From positions 3,906,001-3,970,000 of the forward strand of contig NZ_LT629758.1 in assembly GCF_900104725.1 (NCBI RefSeq): a stretch of DNA of 64,000 nucleotides. The letters are read 5' to 3'. Shown in pieces: positions 15,852 through 23,816 of this stretch (positions are counted from its first letter, which is position 1; each line of letters begins with the position of its first letter). Source of the stretch: Actinoplanes derwentensis (lineage in GTDB: Bacteria; Actinomycetota; Actinomycetes; Mycobacteriales; Micromonosporaceae). The notes under the pieces were generated by a model. The model saw only the letters and a program-made list of their open reading frames with translations, searched no databases and was not told where the DNA came from. A program made the translations under genes and the position numbers.

Positions 15852-18695
15852 TCAGCTGATCAGGAAGTGTAGGTCGCGAAGCACTTCCGAGACGACGAGC
15901 GGGGGCAGTCCGGCCAGGTCGGCGGGGCGGATCCGCTCCAGGGTCTGGGGCGCGTCCGGCTCCTGCCAGTGGTACCCGGGGCCGAAGTCGATCTCGACCC
16001 CGGGGCCGTCCGGCCCGTCACGCAGCAAACCCTGATGGCCGTCGTCGAAGCTCCAGCCACGGGCAGTGAGCGAGAAGAGTTTGCCCGACGGCACAGAACG
16101 GCCGGTGAAAGCACTGAAGTCGGCGTCAGCGACCTCGAACAGTTCCCGGCCCACCTGCGGGAACGGCTGGATGATCGCGTAGTCGGCGAAGATCGTCGAC
16201 CACTCGGCCCGGTCGTTCCCCAGGTGCCAGGGGTGCGGCAGGCCGACCGTCGCAGCCGGGTCGAGGGTCCACGTCTTGTCGTCGATGTCGGCGAACGTGC
16301 GGTCCTCGGCCGGGCGGAACGCGGTGACCGCCGACCCGTCCGCGGCGAACGTGGCCCACAGCAGCCGCCGGGTCAGGTGCCAGGTCAGCGGGTGCTCGAC
16401 GAACAGTTCGGTGAACTCCGCCGCGGTCCAGCGGCGCTGGGTGACCATCGCCAGCTCCAGGGCGTACCGCCGCTCGGTGATGATGGTCTTCAGGTCTTTG
16501 CGCAGTTCGGTGTAGCGGGCTCGGGCGGCCTCGGCCAGCTCCGGGTCGTCGGTCGCCGCGGTCCGGGGCACCCGGCTCAGACGGTTGCCGCGCTCGTCGT
16601 GCAGGACGGTCTGCACCTGGTCGTCGAGGGTGATGGTGAACCGGCGCGGGCCGTAGTCCAGCGGCGTCAGGTCCGGTTCGGGGACGAGACGGTCGAGGAG
16701 CTGCTGCACCGTCACGCCCCGGGCCGTCGCGACCATGACCAGGTTCTCCGAGGCGCAGAGCTGGAGACCGGCATTCGGCGCCTTGCGGCTGAGCCGCAGT
16801 AGTTCACGCAGCGCGACGTCGGTGCCGATCCCGCCCAGGGCCTGGATGGCGTTGCGCATCCGGGCGTTCGCCTTCTTCGCCCACTCCGGGAAGAACGCCG
16901 TCAGCGCCGCAACCGTGCTGTCGTCGCCGAGCACCCCCAGCGCCAGCATCGCGAAGTTGGTGCGGGTCGGGTATTCGGCGGCCCGCCACTGTTCGAAGAC
17001 GGTCCAGGCCAGTGCGGCCGCCGAGTGGTGCGCGCGAACCTCGGCGAGGTCCGGGTGCGGCTCGCCGACCGTGGACGCGGCCACCAGCTCGCACACCGTC
17101 TCCGGGGCGAACCGGCCGACCGCGGGCAGCGCTGCCACGACCAGCCAGTTCGGCAGGGACCGGGTCTTGGGGCGGGGAGCCGCTCCGGCCAGCTCGGGGA
17201 AGGCCAGCAGATGATCGCGGAGCAGTTCGTCGGCGATCCCGGTACCGGTTCTGGCCCGGAGCGCGCGCAGGGCGATCTCCGGTCGTTTACGGGCGGCGGC
17301 CAGGAACGTACTCCGGAAGTGTTTGCGATCGACCCGGTCGATGATCAGGCCGAGCGCGCCCTCGAACGGGATCGCGGCGAGGGCGGTGATCGCCCGCTTC
17401 TCGTCGTCGGTGCCGGCGAAGACGTTGCGGTAGCGGGACTCCTCCTGATCGTCGAGCAGGGTGGCCCAGGCCGTGCCGAGCCCCGCGCCCCCACCTGCGA
17501 CGATCTGTTCGGCCCGGGCCTTCGCCTCGACCGGTAGCCGCCGGTCGGTGACCAGGTGAGCGGCGAGCAGGTCGGCGTAGATCGGGAACCGGCCCTCGGC
17601 GTCGAGTTCGGTGAGCACCCGCACCGCCCGGACCGGGTAGCGGGTCAGGACTCCGGACTTGAGGAAGGAGCCGCTGCGGACCGACGTGCCCTCGAAACAC
17701 TCCCGGCAGAGCGCGCGGAACGCCTCGTCGGTCGGGATCACCGACAGCAGGCGGAGGCCGTCCGGGTTGAGCGGGCGGACGCCTGGCCACCAGGGCGAAT
17801 CCACCAGCCGCAGCAGTTTCGCGTAGAACGGCGTGGCGAGCAGCGCGCCCGCCTCCGGGCCGACGCCGTCCAGGACCGTGCCGACATTGCCGTGCTGGCT
17901 GTACGGAGACAGGTCGGCGACGACGTGGTCGCGCAGTTGTTCCAGGTGGGTGATCGTGCTCGCCGCGAACAGCAGGAGCACGCTCAGATGCCGGTGATCA
18001 CCTTCGGACATCTCCTCGCCGCCGGAGTCGTCGGCCGCCCACTCCGCGGCCGCCGCGCAGTCCTCGTCGACCCAGCCGGTCTCGGTCGGGATCAGGAACG
18101 AGGCGAGGATCCGGCCGATCGGGGTGGTGCGGCCCGCGGCGAGGACGGTGCGGGCGTCGTCGTACTCCGCGTCCGGGGCGGTGGCCAGGCGCGCCCGGAC
18201 GAACTGCGCCGCGTCCCGGAGCCGGCCCAGGTCGATGGCACGCCAGCCCTGCTCGTACGTCTCCGGGTTCGAGGGGTCGACCTCCCAGAGCGACCCGGTG
18301 GTGACGAACTCGCCCATCGCCGCCACCATCCGCACCCCGAAGCCGGTGCCGAAGTGGGCGACGGCCGGTTCCACGATCGACGCCTCGAGGATGGCGACGG
18401 TCAGCACCGCGACCGCGGCGCCCCGGGGGTCCGCCGGGCCGGGCTCCTCGGTGTCGAGCCAGGGCCGCACGAAACGGTCACCGGCCGCGGCGAGATCAGG
18501 GTCGTGGAGCACCGCGCGGTCGTCGGGCAGATAGCCGTTGCTCTCGATGTATCGCAGTGCCTCACGCAGCTCAGCGGCCGAGTCCTCCGGAGTCTCCGGC
18601 GGCGGCACGGCGAAGCCACCGCGCCGCGGCATGATCTCCTGCCAGTCCGTGGGCAGTGCCCAGGCGTCCTCGTCCGGCAGCACCAGCTTGCCCAT
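15852..18695 (-). CDS. DUF4132 domain protein
   Basis: 947 aa from ATG 18695 (MGKLVLPDEDAW); the longer frame to 18842 begins with Arg/Ser-rich non-conserved sequence. The C-terminal third carries the DUF4132 pattern: RWTAAEFTELFVEHPLTWHLTRRLLW, AFRPAEDRTFADIDDKTW, VGLPHPWHL and FADYAIIQPFPQVGRELF. The long N-terminal part is alpha-helical and repeat-like, with HEAT-like segments around 550-760 (TVAALTAFFPEW, ALRELLRLSRKAPNAG). No signal peptide is seen. The family occurs beside MoxR/WGR genes in some bacteria, but not here, and its function is unknown. It lies 22 nt after the acetyltransferase stop. Confidence 0.85.
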   Translation of the reverse strand: MGKLVLPDEDAWALPTDWQEIMPRRGGFAVPPPETPEDSAAELREALRYIESNGYLPDDRAVLHDPDLAAAGDRFVRPWLDTEEPGPADPRGAAVAVLTVAILEASIVEPAVAHFGTGFGVRMVAAMGEFVTTGSLWEVDPSNPETYEQGWRAIDLGRLRDAAQFVRARLATAPDAEYDDARTVLAAGRTTPIGRILASFLIPTETGWVDEDCAAAAEWAADDSGGEEMSEGDHRHLSVLLLFAASTITHLEQLRDHVVADLSPYSQHGNVGTVLDGVGPEAGALLATPFYAKLLRLVDSPWWPGVRPLNPDGLRLLSVIPTDEAFRALCRECFEGTSVRSGSFLKSGVLTRYPVRAVRVLTELDAEGRFPIYADLLAAHLVTDRRLPVEAKARAEQIVAGGGAGLGTAWATLLDDQEESRYRNVFAGTDDEKRAITALAAIPFEGALGLIIDRVDRKHFRSTFLAAARKRPEIALRALRARTGTGIADELLRDHLLAFPELAGAAPRPKTRSLPNWLVVAALPAVGRFAPETVCELVAASTVGEPHPDLAEVRAHHSAAALAWTVFEQWRAAEYPTRTNFAMLALGVLGDDSTVAALTAFFPEWAKKANARMRNAIQALGGIGTDVALRELLRLSRKAPNAGLQLCASENLVMVATARGVTVQQLLDRLVPEPDLTPLDYGPRRFTITLDDQVQTVLHDERGNRLSRVPRTAATDDPELAEAARARYTELRKDLKTIITERRYALELAMVTQRRWTAAEFTELFVEHPLTWHLTRRLLWATFAADGSAVTAFRPAEDRTFADIDDKTWTLDPAATVGLPHPWHLGNDRAEWSTIFADYAIIQPFPQVGRELFEVADADFSAFTGRSVPSGKLFSLTARGWSFDDGHQGLLRDGPDGPGVEIDFGPGYHWQEPDAPQTLERIRPADLAGLPPLVVSEVLRDLHFLIS

Positions 18696-18717
18696 CAATC
18701 TCCCCAGGTCGATCCGT

Positions 18718-19476
18718 CTAGGCGTGCGACGGATCCGCGTGCGGGAAGTCCCACAGCAGGTAGTCACCGACCGGGGCGAAGCCCATGCCGGTGTAGACCG
18801 GGACACCGGCCGGGGTCGCCTGCAGCACTGCCGTGACGGCACCCCCGGCCGCGCCGTCGCCGATCACCCGCGCGGTCACCGACCGACCGAACCCACGGTT
18901 GCGGGATTCCGGTCGCACCCCCACAAAATAGACGCCGATCGTACGGTCCTTCGGAACCGACACCCCCGCGGCCACCGCCACGACCCGCCCCTCGGAGCGT
19001 CCCAGGTACAGCTGGAACCGTTCGTCGGCGACCGTCTCCGGCCCGCAGATCGCTTCGAGAAGCTTCGGCTCGTACCCGAAACTGTCCGCCGCGCAGTCCA
19101 CGAACTCCTGCACGTCGTCCACGGTCCGGGCCACCTCGACGACCAGGCCGTCGGCCCGTACCGCCGCGTCCTCGCTGGCGACGGCATCCCGGCTCATGAT
19201 CGGGTACAGCGGTTCCCGCTCGACGCCGCGGACCGTGGTCACCGACGCGGGCCCGGAGCTGACGACCCGCCAGGGCAGGCCCCGTTTCCCGAAATAGCCC
19301 GCCGCCTCGGCGATCGACTCCTCGTCGTCAGCCCGGCAGTGCACCTGGTTGTAGGCGGCGCCGTCGATCCCGGTATCGACCATCACTCCACGGGGCAGCT
19401 TCCAGTAGGTGCCGCTGGTGCAGCGAGCCAGGTGAAGCCAGAAGGACAAATGGTTCGTATGTAGTTCCCGTAGCAC
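18718..19476 (-). CDS. GNAT-family N-acetyltransferase
   Basis: 252 aa, GTG start at 19476. The C-terminal half holds the acetyl-CoA motif GVRPESRNRGFGRSVTARVI (R/Q-x-x-G-x-G/A pattern) preceded by YLGRSEGRVVAVAAGVSV and followed by VPVYTGMGFAPVGDYLLW, a standard GNAT ending. The first ~110 residues form a diverged second GNAT-like or substrate-binding half. Substrate unknown. Upstream of the DUF4132 gene on the same strand with a 22-nt gap, so possibly co-transcribed. Confidence 0.85.
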   Translation of the reverse strand: MLRELHTNHLSFWLHLARCTSGTYWKLPRGVMVDTGIDGAAYNQVHCRADDEESIAEAAGYFGKRGLPWRVVSSGPASVTTVRGVEREPLYPIMSRDAVASEDAAVRADGLVVEVARTVDDVQEFVDCAADSFGYEPKLLEAICGPETVADERFQLYLGRSEGRVVAVAAGVSVPKDRTIGVYFVGVRPESRNRGFGRSVTARVIGDGAAGGAVTAVLQATPAGVPVYTGMGFAPVGDYLLWDFPHADPSHA

Positions 19477-19500
19477 GCCGCCATGCTACTGGCCGCCACT

Positions 19501-19560
19501 TACTTCTCCGCGGCCTCGGCCTTGGCGGGGCCTACTTCTCCGCGGCCTTGGCCTTGGCGG
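19501..19560. repeat. Tandem 28-bp direct repeat at the 3' end of the DUF4229-like gene
   Basis: Copies at 19501-19528 and 19533-19560 differ at one base (TACTTCTCCGCGGCCT then C or T, then GGCCTTGGCGG). Each contains an in-frame end of the small membrane gene (AAEK then stop), so the gene's tail has been duplicated and the outer copy is now downstream of the stop. Confidence 0.85.
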
Positions 19561-19768
19561 CGCGGCGGCGGTCGATCGAGTCGACCAGGGTCTCACTGAC
19601 GTCGCGGCGGGCCTTGCGGAGCAGGAAGACCGAGAGCAGCATGCTGACCGCCATGGCGATGAGCGCCCGCAGGAAGATGTCCATCTCCAGCGGGAGCACG
19701 GTCAGCACGGCGAAGGCCGCCAGGAAGAGGCCCAGCCGGGCGAGAGCGAGGAACAACACGGAACGCAT
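19532..19768 (-). CDS. Small two-helix membrane protein, DUF4229-like
   Basis: 78 aa from ATG 19768, preceded by GGGAG. Two helices: SVLFLALARLGLFLAAFAVLTVLP and MDIFLRALIAMAVSMLLSVFLL. A highly charged tail follows, KARRDVSETLVDSIDRRRAAKAKAAEK, the layout of actinobacterial DUF4229 proteins. Function unknown. The 3' end contains a tandem duplication that repeats the tail codons beyond the stop. Confidence 0.75.
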   Translation of the reverse strand: MRSVLFLALARLGLFLAAFAVLTVLPLEMDIFLRALIAMAVSMLLSVFLLRKARRDVSETLVDSIDRRRAAKAKAAEK

Positions 19769-19802
19769 GGCTCCCATGATGACCGACCGGCTGGGCCGGA
19801 CG

Positions 19803-21284
19803 TCAGGAGGTGCGGCGGAATGTGGCGTCGGCCTGGGCTGTCGCGGTGGTGATCGGGTCGATGCGGAGCACGTAGTCACTGTGCCTGATGTAGCGGTCCG
19901 GGAAGTTGTAGGACTGGAACGACTGCCACGTGGTGTCGGCGAGGCCGGCCACCTGACGGAACGTCGCGTCGGCGCGGTAGGTGGTGGTGCCGGTGTTCGG
20001 TTCCAGGCGCAGCACATAGTTGTTGTGGCGCAGGTAGTGGCCGGGGAAGTTGACCGACTCGAAGGACACCGCACTGGAGTCGGCGAGGCCGGCGACGATG
20101 CGGAACTGGGCGTCCAGGGCGGGTGTCACGGTCGGGTCGATGCGGACGGCGTAGTTGCTGTGGCGTACGAAACGGTCCGGGAAGTTGTAGGACTGCAGCC
20201 GTTGGACGGTGACCGCGCCCGGGTTGCCGAGTTCACCGGACGGCCCGGCCAGGACGGTGGTGCCGGCGACCGGGACGCCCAGGTTGGGGGTGCCGTCCGG
20301 GTTCCAGGAGATGCGCTGGGCCCGGCTGGTGCGGGTGGTGCCGCAGCCCTGCGAGGCCGAGTCGTTGGCGTGGTAGACGATCCAGTCCTCGGTGCCGTCC
20401 GGGGACTTGAAGAACGTGTGGTGGGCCGGGCCGTACGCGCCGTTGCTGTCGTTGCGCTGGAACAACGGGTTGGCGATCTTGGTCCAGTTGCCGCGGACCA
20501 GCGGGTTGGTGCCGGTGAGTTCCAGGCCGCCGATCTTGTAGTCCGGGGTGCCGCAATAGCTCGCCGAGTAGGTCAGGAAGGTGCGCCCGTTGCGCTGCAG
20601 CGGGTATGGCCCCTCGTTGACCGGGTTGCCCACCTTCTCCCAGGTGTACGTGGGCTCGGAGATGATCGTGCCGAGCGCCGCCGGCGTCCACGGGTTGGTC
20701 AGGCGGGAGATGAACAGGCTCTGCAGGCCGCCGTTCTCGAAACCGCTGTTGTTGTTGAACGCCGAGAACACGAAGTAGTTGACCCCGGCGACGGTCAGCA
20801 CGCTGCCGTCGATGGACCAGCCGTTGTCCGGCATCAGGACCAGGGCGCCCTTGTACGTGTAAGGGCCCATCGGATCCGTGCCGGCGCTCTCCAGGACGTG
20901 CTGACGTTGCCCTCCGCAGCAGGCCGAAGGGCCGGCCGAGTAGTAGAGGTACCAGCGCTGCCCGTTCGGCCCGTCGAGCAGGTGCAGGCTGGGCGCCCAC
21001 ATGTTCGACACCGCGTTCGGCTGCGACATGGTGAACACGGTCGTCTCCGCCGCGGTGCGCAGCCCGGCGACGGTGGCCGACTTACGGATGTAGATACGGC
21101 CGGTCCAGGTGGTGGCGGCGTAGTAGTAGCTGCCGTTGTGGTAGCCGAGCCACGGGTCGGCGCTGTTCGGCGTACCGACGACCGGGTTTTGAAATGTCGC
21201 TCCCGGAGCGGCGCTCGCTGGAGCCGGGGCGACGAGAACGGCCAGCAGAAGCACGATCGCGGTCAGCATGCTGCGTAAGCGCAT
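19803..21284 (-). CDS. Secreted GH43 arabinan-type hydrolase with AbfB (CBM42) domain
   Basis: 493 aa from ATG 21284 with signal peptide (MLTAIVLLLAVLVAPAPASA). GH43 five-bladed propeller at about 30-345 with the three acidic residues in NSADPWLGY, GWSIDGSVL and PVNEGPYPL. The C-terminus has three beta-trefoil repeats (LQSYNFPDRFVRHSNY, FESVNFPGHYLRHNNY, FQSYNFPDRYIRHSDY) of an arabinose-binding AbfB domain. It should release arabinose from arabinan or arabinoxylan side chains. Two 12-bp operator-like sites precede it. Before the AICE insertion the pectin lyase gene now at 35637-37442 ended 131 bp upstream, so the two belong to one pectin/arabinan locus. Confidence 0.92.
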   Translation of the reverse strand: MRLRSMLTAIVLLLAVLVAPAPASAAPGATFQNPVVGTPNSADPWLGYHNGSYYYAATTWTGRIYIRKSATVAGLRTAAETTVFTMSQPNAVSNMWAPSLHLLDGPNGQRWYLYYSAGPSACCGGQRQHVLESAGTDPMGPYTYKGALVLMPDNGWSIDGSVLTVAGVNYFVFSAFNNNSGFENGGLQSLFISRLTNPWTPAALGTIISEPTYTWEKVGNPVNEGPYPLQRNGRTFLTYSASYCGTPDYKIGGLELTGTNPLVRGNWTKIANPLFQRNDSNGAYGPAHHTFFKSPDGTEDWIVYHANDSASQGCGTTRTSRAQRISWNPDGTPNLGVPVAGTTVLAGPSGELGNPGAVTVQRLQSYNFPDRFVRHSNYAVRIDPTVTPALDAQFRIVAGLADSSAVSFESVNFPGHYLRHNNYVLRLEPNTGTTTYRADATFRQVAGLADTTWQSFQSYNFPDRYIRHSDYVLRIDPITTATAQADATFRRTS

Positions 21285-21302
21285 GAGGCTCCATCCCGAC
21301 AC

Positions 21303-21354
21303 GTTAACGCTAACATTGATGACCGGCATGTTACGAGAAGAAGTTCACGCTAAC
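21303..21354. promoter_or_regulatory. Paired LacI-like operator sites upstream of GH43-AbfB gene
   Basis: GTTAACGCTAAC at 21303-21314 and GTTCACGCTAAC at 21343-21354 match at 11 of 12 bases and are exactly 40 bp apart, on the same side of the gene whose ATG is at 21284. Each is a partial palindrome (GTTA...TAAC). Repeated central-CG sites of this kind are usual for LacI-family sugar repressors; the regulator is not in the window. Confidence 0.5.
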
Positions 21355-21364
21355 AAGGATCGAT

Positions 21365-21398
21365 GGCTCGGCGCGCACGCGAACACACACGCCGAGCC
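21365..21398 (-). terminator. Stranded terminator of the original PL11 lyase gene
   Basis: 9-bp perfect stem GGCTCGGCG / CGCCGAGCC with a 16-nt loop, 17 bp downstream of the displaced lyase stop at 21415-21417. It now lies more than 14 kb from the lyase gene it should serve. Confidence 0.5.
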
Positions 21399-21414
21399 AG
21401 GCTCAGCAGAACCC

Positions 21415-21466
21415 TCAGCCGATCGCGAAACTCGGGTGCGGGGGCTGGTTGTAGGCGGTGTTCTGC
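21415..21466 (-). pseudogene. Displaced original 3' end of the PL11 rhamnogalacturonan lyase gene
   Basis: Read on the minus strand from the att core, this fragment encodes QNTAYNQPPHPSFAIG then TGA. The intact lyase at 35637-37442 ends QNTAYNQPPHPSFAIS then TAG. The upstream body of the gene is missing here because the AICE lies between. Outside the shared 24-bp core the two tails differ at almost every third base while keeping the amino acids, so this is the native end that the integration cut off. Confidence 0.92.
21443..21466. repeat. attL, left core repeat of the AICE
   Basis: 24 bp starting GGCTGGTTGTAG, identical to 35665-35688. Host DNA lies to the left (native lyase tail) and element DNA to the right. 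Flanking similarity continues only as GTGCGG(G/C) on the host side. Confidence 0.92.
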
Positions 21467-21524
21467 GGGGCCTGATCACGATCATGCTGCTAGGGGCGCT
21501 CTGGAACACCTCCCAGCTGGCGTT

Positions 21525-21540
21525 TAGAACGTCAGTTCTA
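21525..21540. repeat. Short inverted repeat near attL
   Basis: TAGAACGTCAGTTCTA: perfect 6-bp arms around GTCA, 58 bp inside the left boundary. The position fits an integrase arm-type or excisionase site, but this is only inference. Confidence 0.35.
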
Positions 21541-21656
21541 GGTGATGCCGGTCAATGCCGGTCGGCGTCTGACGGCCCACTCGCGGCCCCGGACGGCCCC
21601 GGGACGGCCCGGCGGCGAGACCGGTTTTCCGTACCACGAGCACTGATTTCTGGAGT

Positions 21657-21784
21657 GGCATCCCGTCGCGCAAGCATCGCTCAGCCGGGCCGCGTCTGCC
21701 CGGTCCAGGTGGAGCGCCACGCCGGACGAACGACCTGGACCGGGCAGACGCGGTCTGGTCGCCTTCGGTGTGCGACGGGGTGCC
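21657..21784. repeat. 128-nt nested inverted repeat
   Basis: Inner arms 21690-21710 and 21733-21753 are perfectly complementary over 21 bp (left arm begins CCGCGTCTGCCCGG) around a 22-nt loop. Outer arms 21657-21671 and 21770-21784 pair at 13 of 15 positions. As single-stranded DNA or RNA this would form one long hairpin. A single-strand origin of a rolling-circle replicon, an oriT-like site or a non-coding RNA are possible readings. Confidence 0.75.
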
Positions 21785-21910
21785 CGGAAGTCGGCATCCC
21801 AGAGCAGCCCGGGTCCAGGGCGGGCAGCCCTGGCCGCCGGAGGCTGGCCCCGGGTGCAGGGCCGGGAAGGTCCTGCCCGCCGGAGGCACCGTTCTTGTAG
21901 CGAGACACCA

Positions 21911-21951
21911 GAAGCCCCGGACGTTTCCCGCGTGGGAATGTCCGGGGCTTC
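21911..21951. repeat. Perfect-stem hairpin in AICE left end
   Basis: 12-bp stem GAAGCCCCGGAC / GTCCGGGGCTTC enclosing a second 5-bp stem TTCCC / GGGAA with loop GCGT. It has terminator-like strength but no gene ends nearby, so it may terminate inward-reading host transcription or be part of an origin. Confidence 0.6.
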
Positions 21952-22589
21952 GTCGTGTCCGGCCGTCGTCGCCCGTCCGACTGCCGGGCCGCGCCGGTAG
22001 CGAAGCGGCAAGGCGCGGACGGCCGGCAGATTCAGGGCCAGGCGTGCGGGCCGAAGGCCCGCCTTGAAGATGTAGAGAAAGTTCTCACCGAATCCAAGTC
22101 CGGGTGCAGTCCTGCGTGGGTCTGGCCGATCAAAGTTTCTGCACGCCTTCAAGGCGGCCCGAGACGGGCCGCTCACGCCGCCGCCTGGGCGCGCGTCCGT
22201 CGCTTAGCTGGCGCACACGACGGCCCAGGCAGCCCGTCCGCTGGCGTGTACTGCGGGTCGGGCCGCTGCGACGACAGGGGACACGGGTTGTAGGGGAGGA
22301 GGTAGCCGGCCGCCGACCGGTGCGGCCTGGGCGACGCGGCCACGCTGCCACGCCAGTCCGGAGCGCGAGTCACGGCTGTCGGATGCCGGTCGTGGCGGCG
22401 CGCAGTATGTCCGTGCCGCTCCTCCGAGGTCAAGGGCGCTTCGCGTCGCAAGCGACGGCCGCAGGCGGCCGCCCTGGACCTCGGAGCCTCTGCGGCCTTG
22501 GCGGTCAGGTGGTCAAGCGGCAGGCCGGTGGCCTGCCCGCATCCGGCGCACGCCGCCACGACCGTCACCGACTTGCCGGTCACAAGCCA

Positions 22590-22610
22590 GTGTCAAGCGA
22601 AACTTGACAC
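22590..22610. promoter_or_regulatory. Palindrome copy 1, GTCAAG-N5-CTTGAC family
   Basis: GTGTCAAG-N5-CTTGACAC (loop CGAAA), 99 bp before the ATG of the membrane-protein cargo gene. The same core with the same spacer length recurs at 29481-29499 and 34177-34197. Confidence 0.5.
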
Positions 22611-22708
22611 CGAATCGCCAAACCAAGGGATGCACATGGGCCGAGTCCCGGTTAGCCTTTGGCTAGCGTCGAACTGCCATTCTCGATCAAGCCGAGCTAA
22701 GGATCTTG

Positions 22709-23515
22709 ATGGGGCCAGAGAAAAAGAAGCGATCGCAACCGCGCCTCCCCTTAAGTGACCTCGAATCGACCGATGAAGGCAAGGAGGTCGCTAGCCAAGG
22801 GCCTCAAGGAGAGCTGCTATCAGACAGTCGGACTGCGGCGGCCGCACCTATCCAGCGAGAGAAGCGGCGATCAGAGATATATGATGAACCAGTTGACGCT
22901 GGGGAAGTTGCTGTTGTCCGTACTGGAAGCACTACTGTTGAAGGTTCAGGCAGCGTCGCTGTTACTGGGATCAACTATGGGCAAATCCATATTTCAACGT
23001 TCCCGATAGCTGAACAAGAGAGTCTCGATCTGGCGCGCAAAATCTTCCGGGAATCGCTTCAGGACCGCGACGCTTTCATTAGTAGGTTTTTGCAGCAGGC
23101 GCTCAGGCAAGCAGGAATGACTTTTACGCTGAGCGTAATCTTCATGGCCATCGGCGGTGCGCTCGTACTATTTGCTGGTGTCATGGCCATAGTCAATGCT
23201 GAATCTACGCAAACGACCGATTACCTCCTTCTGGCGGCAGGTTTGGGAGGCTTGGTTGTCGGTGCGGCCGGCGCAGCGTTTGCCCGTCGCGCAGACGCGT
23301 CTAGAAAACATCTTGCAGCCCAGGCCGATGCGATGCACGAACAGCTCCTAGGCGAACGGAAGTTCGTTCAAGCGGCTGAATTGCTCGCTGGCATAAAGGA
23401 TCCAGACCTTAATGACCAAACAAGAATCGCTCTGGCGTTGAAGCTTTTAGGAGCCGATCCGCCCGCTCACTGGAGTTCTGTAAGCCCGCGAGGCACTAAT
23501 GGCGGTAGTCAGTGA
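22709..23515 (+). CDS. TRADD-N-associated-type two-helix membrane protein (AICE cargo)
   Basis: 268 aa from ATG 22709 (AAGGA seven bases ahead). Residues 1-65 are polar and probably disordered. Then VAVVRTGSTTVEGSGSVAVTGINYGQIHIS forms a Gly-rich strand segment like those preceding effector domains. Residues about 105-268 match the TRADD-N-associated membrane domain: a helix with RDAFISRFLQQALRQAGMTF, two transmembrane helices (LSVIFMAIGGALVLFAGVMAIV and YLLLAAGLGGLVVGAAGAAF), then SRKHLAAQADAMHEQLLGERKFVQAAELLAGIKDPDLNDQTRIALALKLL. The family is tied to predicted NTPase-dependent conflict systems. GC content is clearly below that of the transfer genes, indicating separate acquisition. The effector partner, if any, is not adjacent. 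Confidence 0.65.
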   Translation: MGPEKKKRSQPRLPLSDLESTDEGKEVASQGPQGELLSDSRTAAAAPIQREKRRSEIYDEPVDAGEVAVVRTGSTTVEGSGSVAVTGINYGQIHISTFPIAEQESLDLARKIFRESLQDRDAFISRFLQQALRQAGMTFTLSVIFMAIGGALVLFAGVMAIVNAESTQTTDYLLLAAGLGGLVVGAAGAAFARRADASRKHLAAQADAMHEQLLGERKFVQAAELLAGIKDPDLNDQTRIALALKLLGADPPAHWSSVSPRGTNGGSQ

Positions 23516-23816
23516 GATATGCGAACCTAACGCGCCGGACGGCGACAGGAACGTCCGATCCGTGCATGCTGGGTGACTAACTGAGTGACAATCGCGAGCG
23601 ACCGCGTTGGACGGCCATGGACGTCAAGGGACTGATATATGCAGGTCAGCCGCTTGTTGACCAAGCTAATTCAAGATCATGTATTGCCTGGGGGTCAAGC
23701 GCGCGTTTGGGATTCTGACCTGCCGCCCGTATCCGCGAGTAGGCAAGCCACGCGCCCACTTCGACCCAAACACTATCCCGCTTCGGCAGACTCCTAACCG
23801 GACTGCGAGTTGCCGC
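23516..23816. other. Gap between convergent cargo genes
   Basis: About 300 bp of lower-GC sequence between two converging genes. Apart from a possible 52-codon frame at 23639-23797 I see nothing specific in it; there is no clear terminator hairpin. Confidence 0.4.
23639..23797 (+). CDS. Possible 52-aa small protein
   Basis: ATG 23639 follows AAGGG at a spacing of about 9 and runs 52 codons to TAA 23795-23797. The start is MQVSRLLTKLIQDHVLPGGQ, an amphipathic helix, then a basic/Pro-rich tail (SRQATRPLRPKHYP). It is not similar to anything I recognise. It could be chance; the length is only mildly unexpected for this base composition. Confidence 0.25.
   Translation: MQVSRLLTKLIQDHVLPGGQARVWDSDLPPVSASRQATRPLRPKHYPASADS

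Larger units (their letters stand above)
21467..22708. other. Non-coding, hairpin-rich left end of the AICE
   Basis: 1.24 kb in which I see no credible gene: open frames on both strands have Arg/Pro/Gly-rich shadow composition and no ribosome sites. Instead it holds many inverted repeats: TAGAAC-N4-GTTCTA at 21525-21540, a 128-nt nested inverted repeat at 21657-21784, a hairpin at 21911-21951, GCGGGCC-GAA-GGCCCGC at 22046-22062, CGTCGC-AA-GCGACG around 22446, and the palindrome at 22590-22610. Candidate functions are an origin of transfer, a single-strand origin, or structured RNA. Confidence 0.6.

Noticed and set aside
19548..21278. 576-codon open frame on the + strand opposite the GH43-AbfB gene
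   Set aside because: Antisense shadow of a clear glycosidase; the translation shows only Val/Gly/Arg-rich sequence.
21538..22176. 212-codon open frame in the AICE left end
   Set aside because: Translation is Arg/Pro/Gly-rich without domain, and it runs through the perfect inverted repeats, which would explain its composition better.
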